Of a DNA stretch of 64,000 nt, positions 9,129 through 17,671 are shown one piece after another (within the stretch, counting starts at the first letter, position 1; each line of letters starts with the position of its first letter). The notes under the pieces were generated by a model. The model searched no databases and was not told the DNA's origin. It saw nothing but the letters and a program-made list of their open reading frames with translations. The stretch lies in NCBI GenBank assembly GCA_963702695.1, contig CAVPDS010000032.1, positions 372,001-436,000 of the forward strand, read 5' to 3'. This stretch comes from VAZQ01 sp963702695 (GTDB lineage: Bacteria; Pseudomonadota; Alphaproteobacteria; Rhizobiales; Xanthobacteraceae). Position numbers and translations under genes: made by a program.

Positions 9129-10731
9129 TCAGAACAAATTGCCTTGCCCGGGATCGCTGCCGCCGCGGCGGGCGCGCCGCCTGAGCGTGGGTGTCGGAGC
9201 GGCGTCCGGCGCGCGTGAAACCGCTTCGGCCGTAGCGCGCACGCGTCCGTCCGAAAATTCGATGTCCATCCGCTGGCCCGCGCTGACGTTGGCGGCGGTC
9301 CGCAACGGCCGCCCGGTCTGATCGCGCACCAGCGCAAATCCGCGCGCCAGCACACCTCGGTAGGACAGAGCGCGCAGCAGTTGGCTCCAGCGCTCTGTGG
9401 CCTGCGCCCGTTGATCCAGGACGATGTCGATCGCCCGCTGCGCGCGCAGGCCAAGCGCCATGACCTGCTCCTGCTGCCGCATCAAGCGACCGCGATGCGC
9501 GTCCGCGTTCGCCCGCAGGCCGGCCGCGAGCCGCGCTGTCGCTGCGCCGAGCCGATCGTGGCGGCGAAGCGTGGCGACAGCGCGCGCGCGTCTCGCTCGC
9601 CCCGCCAGGACAGCCACCAGCTCGCGCCCCCGCGAGGTGCGCGTGCGCAGAAGCTGCGGCGCGAGCCGGCCGGCGATGCGGGCGAACTGGGCGTGGTGGC
9701 TTTGCGCGTTGGCTTCGAGTGCGCGCGGCAGCCGCGCGGCAAGGTGATCGAGCCGCTGGCGCGGCAGCGCCAACAGTTCGTCGGCGCTCGGCAGCGCCCG
9801 GGCCGCCGCACGCAGTTCGGTACGCCGCGCCTCCTGCGACCGCTGCCAGCAGGCCAGCGCGCGCCGGGCGAAGCTGTCGATCTCGAGCAGCAAGTCCGCG
9901 CGCACCGGCACCGCCATTTCGGCAGCGGCGGTCGGCGTCGGCGCACGCTTGTCGGACGCGAAGTCGATGAGCGTCACGTCGGTCTCATGCCCGACCGCGG
10001 AGATCAGCGCGATGGCGCTGTCGGCGGCCGCGCGCACCACGATCTCCTCGTTGAATGACCAGAGATCTTCGAGCGAGCCGCCGCCGCGCGCGACAATCAG
10101 CAGATCGGGCCGCGGGATCCGCCCCGGCACCGGGAGCGCGTTGAAGCCGCGGATCGCCGCCGCCACCTGCTCGGCGGAGCCGTCGCCCTGCACCTTCACC
10201 GGCCAGACCAGCACATGGCGCGGAAAACGATCCGCGAGCCGGTGCAGGATGTCGCGGATCACCGCGCCGGTAGGCGAGGTAATGACGCCGATCACCTGCG
10301 GCAGGAACGGCAGAAGCTGCTTGCGCGCGGGGTCGAACAGACCTTCGGCGGCGAGCCGCTTCTTGCGCTCCTCGACCAGCGCCATCAGTGCGCCGAGGCC
10401 CGCCGGCTCGAGCGACTCGACGATGAGCTGATATTGCGAGCGGCCGGGATAGGTGGTGATGCGGCCGGTGACCACGACTTCGAGGCCGGCTTCGAGCTTG
10501 AGCTTGATGCGCGCCGCGGTGGTGCGCCAGATCACGCCGGCGATGCAGGCGCGGTCGTCCTTAAGGTCCAGATAGACGTGGCCGTTCGAATGGTAGCTGA
10601 CTTTGCCGAGTTCCCCGCGCACGCGCACGTAGCCGTAGGCCGTCTTCAAGCGTGCGCTTGAGCGCCACCGAAAGTTCGGAGACGGTCAGTTCGGGAATGT
10701 TGACGCGCGGTTCGTTCAAGTCAGTCCTCAT
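9129..10731 (-). pseudogene. xseA: Exodeoxyribonuclease VII large subunit, frameshifted near its 5' end
   Basis: XseA with XseB forms exonuclease VII, which degrades single-stranded DNA. The main frame starts inside the OB-fold (AYGYVRVRGELGKVSYHSNG) and carries the catalytic domain: GVITSPTGAVIRDILHRLAD, ARGGGSLEDLWSFNEE, ISAVGHETDVTLIDFASD and RAPTPTAAAE. The first ~30 codons lie in another frame from an ATG at 10731 (MRTDLNEPRVNIPELTVSEL). A single extra C at 10640-10641 separates the parts; removing it restores ...LKRTLEDAYGYVRV. The TTG at 10649 could start a shortened protein lacking the first OB strand. Either a real frameshift or a one-base assembly error. Confidence 0.85.
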
Positions 10732-10855
10732 GAACTCCGACGTGATGGCGGCGGCGGTGCGCGACGGCGACCAAAGAGGCGCGTTGCGGCCGAATCAGAG
10801 AGCTCAACCCTGGTCATATATAGCGGGCCGCGGCAGTCCGGTCCGCAACGAGCGC

Positions 10856-11266
10856 TCACTTCGGCTTGTTGTGCCCGCGCCGGCCCTGGGCAAATTCGAC
10901 CGTATAGCCGTCGGGATCGTAGGTCTGCATCGATCGTTCCCAAGGCATGTCGGTGGGCGGGCGATGAAAATGAACGCCTCGCCCGGAGAGCTCCTCGTAG
11001 AGCGCGTCGAGATGGTCCGTGCTCAGTTCCACCTGAATGGCCGCCCGCTGCTCTGGTGTCATGGTCCGTGCGCCGGCCGCTTCCGGAAGCTGGTTGCTCA
11101 GGAGACCGATGGTGCCGCCCTGGGGACCGCCGACACGGATCATCGCAAAGCTGGGCGCGCGATTTGCTTCGACGACCAGTCCGAGCTTGTTGCCGTAAAA
11201 TTCGACCGAGCGGCTCACGTCGGCGACCGCCAGCGTAAAACCTTCCAATCTGACATCGGAAATCAT
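10856..11266 (-). CDS. VOC (glyoxalase/bleomycin resistance) family protein
   Basis: A 136-residue vicinal-oxygen-chelate protein, start ATG 11266 (MISDVRLEGFTLAVADVSRS). Seen: two beta-alpha-beta modules, VEFYGNKLGLVVE at the first, and the metal-ligand region at the end of the second in MQTYDPDGYTVEFAQG, where the glutamate is the usual last ligand. Family members include dioxygenases, isomerases and drug-binding proteins; the substrate here is not evident. It lies between xseA and a TctC gene on the same strand without obvious functional ties to either. Upstream in-frame starts would only add arginine-rich residues. Confidence 0.8.
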   Translation of the reverse strand: MISDVRLEGFTLAVADVSRSVEFYGNKLGLVVEANRAPSFAMIRVGGPQGGTIGLLSNQLPEAAGARTMTPEQRAAIQVELSTDHLDALYEELSGRGVHFHRPPTDMPWERSMQTYDPDGYTVEFAQGRRGHNKPK

Positions 11267-11319
11267 TGCTATCTCCGTTGTGAGTGCGCCGCATCGAGAA
11301 CGGAAGCCGCGCCGCGCGG

Positions 11320-12366
11320 TCACTTCCCGCCGATCGCCTTGCGTGCGTCGTCGACCACCTCCGGCGGCGCCTGGAACATCCGCGCTACCAGGGTTTGCAG
11401 CGCCTCGCCTTCGACCGGCTGGATCTCGAGCTTCTGCTTGTCGGCCTCGGCGACGAACTCCCGGTCACGCATGGTCTGGCTGAACGCCTGGCGCAGCGCC
11501 GCCACCCGCTCCGCGGGCACCTTCGGCGGTGCGGCGAACGGGCGGCCCATTTCCTGCATCGAGAGGATGAGGTCAAGTGCCGCGCGCTCGCGGTCGTTGC
11601 GCGCCAGCTCGGTGACCAGCGGCACGTCGGGAAGCTCCGGGTGCCTGGCGGTCGCGAACTGGACCGCGATGTAGACCTTCTTGTCGCGGATCCAATCCGG
11701 CTTCGCCGCCTTCGCCGCTGCCCAGGTCCAGCCGCAGCGGCCCTGCGTTTCGCCGCGCTCCATCGCGAGCAGGAGATCGTTGACGCCAGGGTAGCCGGTC
11801 ACGACCTTGAATTTCGTGCCGAGCAGGTTGTTGAGAATATTTGGATAGATGTCCGACTCCGAACCGGGCGCATTGGCGCCGAAGATGATCGGGCGCGCCA
11901 TGAACTCGGCAATCGTGTGGATGCCGAGCCCATGCCAGACCGCGCAGGTCGAGACCTCGTTGTTGGCGCTGCCGATCCAATTGAGCTCGACCGGATTGAA
12001 ATTCGCGCCTTCGCGGCCGAGCAGACGGTCCATCGCCACCGAGCGCGCGAACATGCCGATGACGCTGCCGTCGCGCGGCAGCACGTTGGCGAGCTCGTTG
12101 ACGAGGTTGAGCGACGCCGCGCCCGGCTTGTTGCGCACCACGAAGGCCGGATTGCCGGGCAGGTATTTGGGCATGAAGCGGGCGATCAGCCGAGCATAGA
12201 CATCGTAAGCGCCGCCCGGCGGATAGCCAACGAACAGGCTCACGCTCTTGCCGCGGTAGAAGTCGGACACGTCGTCGGCCCATGCCGGCGCAGCCAGCGC
12301 GCTCATCAGCAAGCCCGCGATCACGAGCCGAAGGAACTGCGCTGGAAGCAATCGCTGCATGGCCAT
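11320..12366 (-). CDS. Tripartite tricarboxylate transporter-type (TctC/Bug) solute-binding protein
   Basis: A 348-residue exported binding protein. The signal peptide runs MAMQRLLPAQFLRLVIAGLL to about residue 30 (AWA). The mature part starts DDVSDFYRGKSVSLFVGYPP and contains GGAYDVYARLIARFMPKYLPG, VRNKPGAASL and NVLPRDGSVIGM, the diagnostic blocks of Bug proteins that bind carboxylates in the periplasm. The DFYRGK start marks a subgroup common in Bradyrhizobium that usually lacks adjacent TctA/TctB membrane genes, and none is seen here. The ligand is unknown. It lies 14 bp downstream of a second TctC gene, so the pair are probably cotranscribed from the acid phosphatase side. Confidence 0.88.
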   Translation of the reverse strand: MAMQRLLPAQFLRLVIAGLLMSALAAPAWADDVSDFYRGKSVSLFVGYPPGGAYDVYARLIARFMPKYLPGNPAFVVRNKPGAASLNLVNELANVLPRDGSVIGMFARSVAMDRLLGREGANFNPVELNWIGSANNEVSTCAVWHGLGIHTIAEFMARPIIFGANAPGSESDIYPNILNNLLGTKFKVVTGYPGVNDLLLAMERGETQGRCGWTWAAAKAAKPDWIRDKKVYIAVQFATARHPELPDVPLVTELARNDRERAALDLILSMQEMGRPFAAPPKVPAERVAALRQAFSQTMRDREFVAEADKQKLEIQPVEGEALQTLVARMFQAPPEVVDDARKAIGGK

Positions 12367-12380
12367 TTCGTGTCACGCGG

Positions 12381-13412
12381 TTACAGCGAGGGCAACAGGT
12401 CGCGCGCGCGTTCTACCGCCGCAGCCGGCAGCGCATAGATGCCGCGCACGATGTCCGTGAGCTCCGTTGCGCCGATCGGGTCGAGGTCGAGGCCTTGCCT
12501 CGTCACCGCCTCGATGAATTCCGGATCTTTCAGTGTCCGCAGGTAGGCTGCGCGGATGGCCTCGACGCGATCCTTCGGCACGCCCGGTCCCATGAATGAG
12601 GGATAGCCTGTTGCGCTCGGCGCGCAGAGCACCTCCAGCACCTGGCGATCCTCCGGCGACTTCGCGAGATCGAGGCCGAGCGGCACGTCAGCGGGAATGT
12701 CGGGCGCCTTCTTCACGCCGAGCTGCACCAGCACGGTGACGATCTTGTCGCGCACCCAGTTCGCGCTCGGCCCGCTGTTGAGCGATTTCCAGGTCGAGCC
12801 TACCTTGCCCTGAACCTCGCCGCGTTCGAGCGCGAGATCCACCGCGCCGAGGCCCGCGTAGCCGGTGACGATCTTGAATTTCGTCCCGGCGATTCGGTTG
12901 AGCGCGCGCGGAAAGATGCCGGTGTCCTGCGCGATCGAAGTGGCACCGACGACAACTTCCTTCTGCATTGCAGCCTGGATCGTGCGGACGTCGGTCGAGG
13001 CGTTCCAGACCATTCCCATCGAGACCGTGCGCGAAGGGCTGCCGATCCAGTTGAATTTCGGCGGGTTGAAATTCGCCTGTGGCATCTTGAGCAGCGGCGC
13101 GAGCATGAAGCCGCGGGTGATGAAGCCCCAGGCGGTGCCGTCCTGAGGCGCGATGCTCTCGATATAGGTTGCGGCTTTGATGCCACCGGCACCCGGCATG
13201 TAGGACATGACGAGATTGGGGTTGCCGGGAATGTATTTCCTCATGACCTGCGTGAGCGCCATGGGATAGGCGCTCACCGCCCCCGCGCCCACGCCGGTGC
13301 CGACGTACATCGTGATGGTCTTGCCGCGGTAAAACTCCTCCACGGCCTGCGCCTTCGCGGGTGCGGGAACGGCGAGCGCCGCGGCGAAAAACATCGGGAG
13401 CAGCGTCTTCAT
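12381..13412 (-). CDS. Second TctC/Bug-type solute-binding protein
   Basis: A 343-residue paralogue of the neighbouring binding protein. The signal peptide ends near residue 22 (AKAQA), and the mature part begins VEEFYRGKTITMYVGTGVGA. The loop after it (GAGAVSAYPMALTQVMRKYI) is atypical compared with the usual GGGYDxYAR, suggesting a different ligand contact. IPGNPNLVMSYMPGAGG and APQDGTAWGF are conserved. No permease genes are nearby. It follows the acid phosphatase-like gene by 4 bp, so phosphatase and two binding proteins look like one transcription unit. Confidence 0.88.
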   Translation of the reverse strand: MKTLLPMFFAAALAVPAPAKAQAVEEFYRGKTITMYVGTGVGAGAVSAYPMALTQVMRKYIPGNPNLVMSYMPGAGGIKAATYIESIAPQDGTAWGFITRGFMLAPLLKMPQANFNPPKFNWIGSPSRTVSMGMVWNASTDVRTIQAAMQKEVVVGATSIAQDTGIFPRALNRIAGTKFKIVTGYAGLGAVDLALERGEVQGKVGSTWKSLNSGPSANWVRDKIVTVLVQLGVKKAPDIPADVPLGLDLAKSPEDRQVLEVLCAPSATGYPSFMGPGVPKDRVEAIRAAYLRTLKDPEFIEAVTRQGLDLDPIGATELTDIVRGIYALPAAAVERARDLLPSL

Positions 13413-13416
13413 CGCG

Positions 13417-14106
13417 TCATAGTCCGAGCTCTTGCCGCAATTCCTGCTTCGCCACGGCGAAGTCCTTCAGAAAGACAGGGTCCTGCATCAGCACCGCCGC
13501 CAGCGCGGTCGCGGCCAGGCGGCCGGCCTGGACATCGCTCGGAAAATGGACGCCGAGAATGAGGCGGTCGGTACCGAATTCGCGCCCGCGCGCGAACAGC
13601 GCGGCGCCTTTCTCGGGCACCATGTTCGCAAGCACGATCCCGGTCAGGAAGCCGACCATCGAGCTGGCGCTCGGATACGAGCTGCCACCCGGCAGTTGGC
13701 CGAGCGCATTGATCTCCTTGCTTACCTCGAACGGACGCGGCCGCTTCCAGGCGTCCTTGCCGGCGGAGAAGGCCACCGCCGCATCGCCGCGGATCTTGAC
13801 GAACAGCGCCGCCACCGTCGGCACCTTCTGCTCGGTAAAATTCGGTCCAAGCACGTCAGCAAAGCCGAAGGTTCCGGCGGTCGCGTCGGACAAGGCCCGT
13901 TCTCCCTGCGCCGGCGTGCGGTTCTTCTGGATTGCGAGTAACTCGGCGAGGTCGCGCTTCTGCAGTTCGGAGTCGGCCGCCGGCGCTGGCGCAAGCAGCT
14001 TGGTGAGATCGAACCGGTCGGGTGTGATGTAGGTGGCCTCGGCGGCCGCTGCCGGCGCCGTAGCGAGAATTAGAATAAGTAAAGAGGACCAGAGCGTCCT
14101 ACGCAT
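13417..14106 (-). CDS. PAP2-type (class A acid phosphatase-like) secreted protein
   Basis: A 229-residue exported protein with signal peptide MRRTLWSSLLILILATAPAA. The vanadium-haloperoxidase/PAP2 fold is suggested by KDAWKRPRPF (the KxxxxxxRP motif) and by LILGVHFPSDVQAG (the last motif with His and Asp). The middle motif is altered: where PSGH is expected the sequence reads YPSASSMVG, so the general-acid histidine is missing. That predicts weak or lost phosphatase activity or a changed role. It is the first gene of a probable unit with two TctC binding proteins. A true phosphatase with an unusual motif cannot be excluded. Confidence 0.8.
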   Translation of the reverse strand: MRRTLWSSLLILILATAPAAAAEATYITPDRFDLTKLLAPAPAADSELQKRDLAELLAIQKNRTPAQGERALSDATAGTFGFADVLGPNFTEQKVPTVAALFVKIRGDAAVAFSAGKDAWKRPRPFEVSKEINALGQLPGGSSYPSASSMVGFLTGIVLANMVPEKGAALFARGREFGTDRLILGVHFPSDVQAGRLAATALAAVLMQDPVFLKDFAVAKQELRQELGL

Positions 14107-14207
14107 GTTGCGCTTCCCTTGTTTTTGTTACCGGCGCGGAAACTACACCCCCAGGAGCGGATCGGAAACACGAATTGCCGTGATGGTGCACCGGCGTCGC
14201 GTGTTGC

Positions 14208-14579
14208 TCACGAAGGCCATAACCACCACAGAAACAACAGCGCGGACCCGATCCAGATCGCGACGATGGCGCCGGCCGCGGCGCGGCTTGTGGGGCGGCC
14301 GCTGCGCCGTGCCGCGTCGGCGCGGAATTCCTCCATCAGCGGCATCGGAATGAGCTTGATGACCAGCAGCAGGCCGAGCGGCACGATGATGAGATCATCG
14401 AGATAGCCTAGCACCGGAATGAAATCCGGAATGAGATCGATCGGGCTGAGCGCGTAAGCGGCCACCGCAAGCGCCAGCGCCTTTGCGTACCACGGCACGC
14501 GCGGATCGCGGCCGGCGATCCAGACCGCGACGACGTCACGCTTGATGGAACGGGCCCAGTGTTTCGCCTGGTCCAGCAT
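14208..14579 (-). CDS. YkvA family membrane protein (DUF1232)
   Basis: A 123-residue protein with the YkvA signature DPRVPWYAKALALAVAAYAL followed by SPIDLIPDFIPVLGYLDDLI, which is diagnostic. A hydrophobic hairpin follows the signature, and a second hydrophobic segment (IVAIWIGSALLFLWWLW) ends the protein, so about three membrane passes are likely. The function of YkvA proteins is not settled. It lies 3 bp downstream of the hydantoinase B gene on the same strand. Confidence 0.9.
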   Translation of the reverse strand: MLDQAKHWARSIKRDVVAVWIAGRDPRVPWYAKALALAVAAYALSPIDLIPDFIPVLGYLDDLIIVPLGLLLVIKLIPMPLMEEFRADAARRSGRPTSRAAAGAIVAIWIGSALLFLWWLWPS

Positions 14580-14582
14580 GGG

Positions 14583-16310
14583 TCAGGAGCGCCGCGCCAC
14601 GCCATCCACTCCGATGGATACTCCGTAATCCTGCTCCGCAGCGGCTGCTGAAACGTACCCGGCGTCGAGATCGCGCCTGATTGCGGCGAGCGCACGCTCG
14701 CGCGGATCGCCGTAGCCGCCGCCGCCGCCGGTTTCCACGCAGACGAGATCGCCCGCCGTGAGCTTGAGCCCTTTCTCCTTGGCGATCGGCCGTTGCGTGC
14801 CGGTGCGGGCTGCGACCAGTGTGAAGTGGCCAGGCTTCGCCGCCTTGCCGCCGTGCACGCCCCAGGGCGGAAATTTCGTGCGATCGAGATTGGTCTGCAC
14901 GGTGCAGTCGCTCAGCATGCGGTAGCTCTTGCGGAAGCCAAGCCCGCCACGAAACCTGCCGGCCCCACCGGAATCCGCCCGCAGGGAAAACTCCTCGATC
15001 CGGATCGGGAGATAGGTCTCCTGCAACTCCAGCGGAATGATACGGGTGTCGCCGTGCGCCATGGTGCGAAACGGCCCAGCCCCGTCATGGGTCGCGCAGG
15101 CGCCCCAGCCGCCGTGGCCACTGTCGTGGGTGCTGAAATACGATCCGTCCGCGCGCTTGCCGAAGAAGCGAATGCCGGAGTGGCTGCCGAAATGCCCGCC
15201 CGGCACGCGCGCGGGCAGCGCCTGTTCCAGCGCCTTGATCACGGCGTCGATCACGGTCGGGAACGGCATCGAGTAGTTGCCCATCGGCGCGGTCGCTTCG
15301 GCGCTGAGGATTTTCCCAGGCGGCAGCACAAGCTTGAGCGGACGGAAGGTGCCTTCGTTCGCCATCTCGCCGGGGTCCATCAGATACTTGAAGGCGACGC
15401 GCGCGGTGGTCTGCCCGCCGCCGAACCAGCCGGAATTGATCGGCCCCTTTACTTGGCCCGCGATTTCCGAGTAGTCGATCGTGAGTTCGTCGCCGGCGAC
15501 GATCACCTTGACCTTGACCGGCAGCGGTTCGTCACTGGCGCGATCGTTGTCGAGGAAAGTTTCGGCGGTGTAGGTCCCGTCAGGTATGGCGCGGATCAGC
15601 GCACGCGCCGCCGCCTCCGATTGATCGAGGATCAGATCGACCGCGCGAGCGAACGTCGCTACGCCGTATTTGTCGACCAGCTCGATCGTCAGATCACGCC
15701 CCAGAATGCAGCCCGCAAACTGTGCCGCGATATCGCCGAGCAGTTCAGTCGGCTGGCGCGTGTTGTTCTCGATGATGCGGTAGACTTCTTCGATCGGCTC
15801 GCCTTTCGACCACAGCTTGATGGTACGGAGCTGCAGTCCCTCGGCAAAGATGTCGGGCGAATGCGGCACCGCACCGCCGATGTCGATCCAGTGCACGTTG
15901 ATGGCGAAGAATCCGATCAACTCGCCCCGCTCCGGGCCGACGCGGATCGGCGTGTACATCACGGTGTTGTTGAGGTGCTGGCCCTGCACCGCGGCATGAT
16001 TGCAGAGCACGACGTCGCCGTGTTGGAGCCGATCGGCGCCATAGATCAGCAGGCCATCGCGCACGGCCATTCCGACCGCGTCGGCGACGAACGGCGGCAT
16101 CCCGCCGGTGCACTGGGCAATGAGCTGCCCATTGGCGTCGGCAAGGCCGACGGCGAAGTCATTGTACTCGTAGATGTAGGCGCTGAACGCCGTCCGCTTT
16201 ATATTGGCATCGATCTGGTTGGTGATGGACACTAGCCGGTGCCGGATCACTTCCAGCGTGATCGGGTCGATCGCGGCCATGGCGCGCGGATGGCTGACGG
16301 TGTCCTGCAT
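14583..16310 (-). CDS. Hydantoinase B/oxoprolinase family protein
   Basis: The HyuB-type subunit of ATP-dependent N-methylhydantoinase/5-oxoprolinase or acetophenone carboxylase-like enzymes. The start at 16310 (MQDTVSHPRAMAAIDPITLE) is chosen because upstream codons lack family character; M at 16280 is an alternative. Seen: IDPITLEVIRHRLVSITNQI, GQLIAQCTGGMPPFV, GDVVLCNHAAVQGQHLNNTV, GPINSGWFGGGQTT, and a glycine-rich C-terminus VCVETGGGGGYGDPRERA. The HyuA (ATPase) subunit normally sits next to HyuB but is absent here, so the partner must lie elsewhere or the enzyme acts alone. Length 575 residues. Substrate unknown. Confidence 0.9.
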   Translation of the reverse strand: MQDTVSHPRAMAAIDPITLEVIRHRLVSITNQIDANIKRTAFSAYIYEYNDFAVGLADANGQLIAQCTGGMPPFVADAVGMAVRDGLLIYGADRLQHGDVVLCNHAAVQGQHLNNTVMYTPIRVGPERGELIGFFAINVHWIDIGGAVPHSPDIFAEGLQLRTIKLWSKGEPIEEVYRIIENNTRQPTELLGDIAAQFAGCILGRDLTIELVDKYGVATFARAVDLILDQSEAAARALIRAIPDGTYTAETFLDNDRASDEPLPVKVKVIVAGDELTIDYSEIAGQVKGPINSGWFGGGQTTARVAFKYLMDPGEMANEGTFRPLKLVLPPGKILSAEATAPMGNYSMPFPTVIDAVIKALEQALPARVPGGHFGSHSGIRFFGKRADGSYFSTHDSGHGGWGACATHDGAGPFRTMAHGDTRIIPLELQETYLPIRIEEFSLRADSGGAGRFRGGLGFRKSYRMLSDCTVQTNLDRTKFPPWGVHGGKAAKPGHFTLVAARTGTQRPIAKEKGLKLTAGDLVCVETGGGGGYGDPRERALAAIRRDLDAGYVSAAAAEQDYGVSIGVDGVARRS

Positions 16311-16470
16311 CGCGGCTTTATAGGCCAGAAGAAGGTGCCCCGTCATCGACGCGCAAAGGCTCGTCAAGGTCCGATCCGACCAACGAGCCGCAATCCAACG
16401 GGAACCACAGGGCAGGCTCGGGAATTTCCGCTGCGGGCGAGGGCGGCGGCTGAGTTGATTGGAGATACCA

Positions 16471-17571
16471 ATGAATAACCGCGCGACGCGATTTGTGCTG
16501 CTGGCGATCCTGGTGGTGCTCGGGATCATGGCCGCGCAACCCTATATCGAACGCCAGCTCTACTCGGCCACGTCGGCGCGGGCGGTCGAGCCGCGCGGCA
16601 GCCTTTCGGACTACGAGAAATCGACCATCGATATCTTCGATCATGTCTCGCCTTCGGTGGTGCAGGTAGTGGGCCGCAGCGACGGCGATGACACGTTGCC
16701 GTCCGAAGGCGACGAGACCAAGGTGCAGAGCGGCACCGGCTTTGTGTGGGACCAGGCTGGCCACATCGTCACCAACAATCACGTGGTGCAGGGCACAAAC
16801 GCGCTCGCGATCCGTTTCGCGTCCGGGGAGGCGACGCGGGCCGAAGTCGTCGGCACCGCGCCGAGTTATGATCTTGCCGTGATCCGCGTCACGTCGGTCA
16901 AGCAGTTGCCGCCGCCGATCGCGATCGGCAGCTCGGCGGACCTCAAGGTCGGGCAGGCCGCGTTCGCGATCGGCAATCCCTTCGGCCTCGACCAGTCCTT
17001 GACCTCCGGCATCATCAGCGCGCTCAAGCGGCGTCTGCCGACCAGCGGCGGGCGCGAGATCGGCAACGTCATCCAGACCGACGCCGCGATCAACCCCGGC
17101 AATTCCGGCGGGCCGCTGCTCGATTCCGCCGGCCGCCTGATCGGCGTGAACACGGCGATCTATTCGCCGTCCGGCTCCAGCGCCGGGATCGGCTTCGCCA
17201 TTCCAGTGGACGTGGTGAACCGGGTCGTGCCGGATCTCATCAAGAACGGGCGGGTGCCGCTGCCCGGGATCGGCATCGTTGCTGCAGATGAGGCTACCGC
17301 CACCCGGATCGGCGTCGAAGGCGTCATCATTGTTCGCACCGTTCCGGGTTTACCCGCCGACAAGGCCGGCCTGCGCGGCGTCAATTCGCAGACCGGCCAG
17401 ATCGGCGACATCATCGTCGCAGCCAACGGCAACCCCGTCCATCGCCTGGCCGACCTGACTGATCAGCTCGAGCAGGTTGGCGTGGGACACAAGGTCGACC
17501 TCACGCTCAGCCGCGGCGGCAGCAAGACCTCGGCCAGCGTCGAAGTCACGGACGTGGGCAACGCGCACTGA
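16471..17571 (+). CDS. DegP/HtrA-type trypsin-like serine protease with PDZ domain
   Basis: A membrane-anchored periplasmic protease of the S1C family, 366 residues from ATG 16471 (MNNRATRFVLLAILVVLGIM, a single N-terminal membrane segment). The catalytic triad is visible: His104 in TNNHVV, Asp134 in SYDLAV, and Ser212 in NPGNSGGPLL. A PDZ domain follows from about residue 260 (GVEGVIIVRTVPGLPADKAG). One PDZ and an uncleaved anchor resemble DegS more than the two-PDZ DegP. It may degrade misfolded envelope proteins or cut a regulator. It diverges from hydantoinase B, with about 160 bp between the starts. Confidence 0.93.
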   Translation: MNNRATRFVLLAILVVLGIMAAQPYIERQLYSATSARAVEPRGSLSDYEKSTIDIFDHVSPSVVQVVGRSDGDDTLPSEGDETKVQSGTGFVWDQAGHIVTNNHVVQGTNALAIRFASGEATRAEVVGTAPSYDLAVIRVTSVKQLPPPIAIGSSADLKVGQAAFAIGNPFGLDQSLTSGIISALKRRLPTSGGREIGNVIQTDAAINPGNSGGPLLDSAGRLIGVNTAIYSPSGSSAGIGFAIPVDVVNRVVPDLIKNGRVPLPGIGIVAADEATATRIGVEGVIIVRTVPGLPADKAGLRGVNSQTGQIGDIIVAANGNPVHRLADLTDQLEQVGVGHKVDLTLSRGGSKTSASVEVTDVGNAH

Positions 17572-17671
17572 CGCGAAGTCTACCTTCGTCCGCGTCAAGG
17601 CTATTGCCGGCTCGCCTCGCGGGGGCGCTGCGGATATGGTCGCAAGCCGTATTCGCAGGGGGGCTCACATC

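Noticed and set aside
10801..10826. Possible ModE site (ATATAGCG at 10818-10825)
   Set aside because: No matching left arm at the 8-base spacing, and no molybdenum gene nearby.
10728..11294. A 188-codon minus-strand ORF over the VOC gene
   Set aside because: Arginine-rich shadow in a different frame of the clear VOC protein at 10856-11266.
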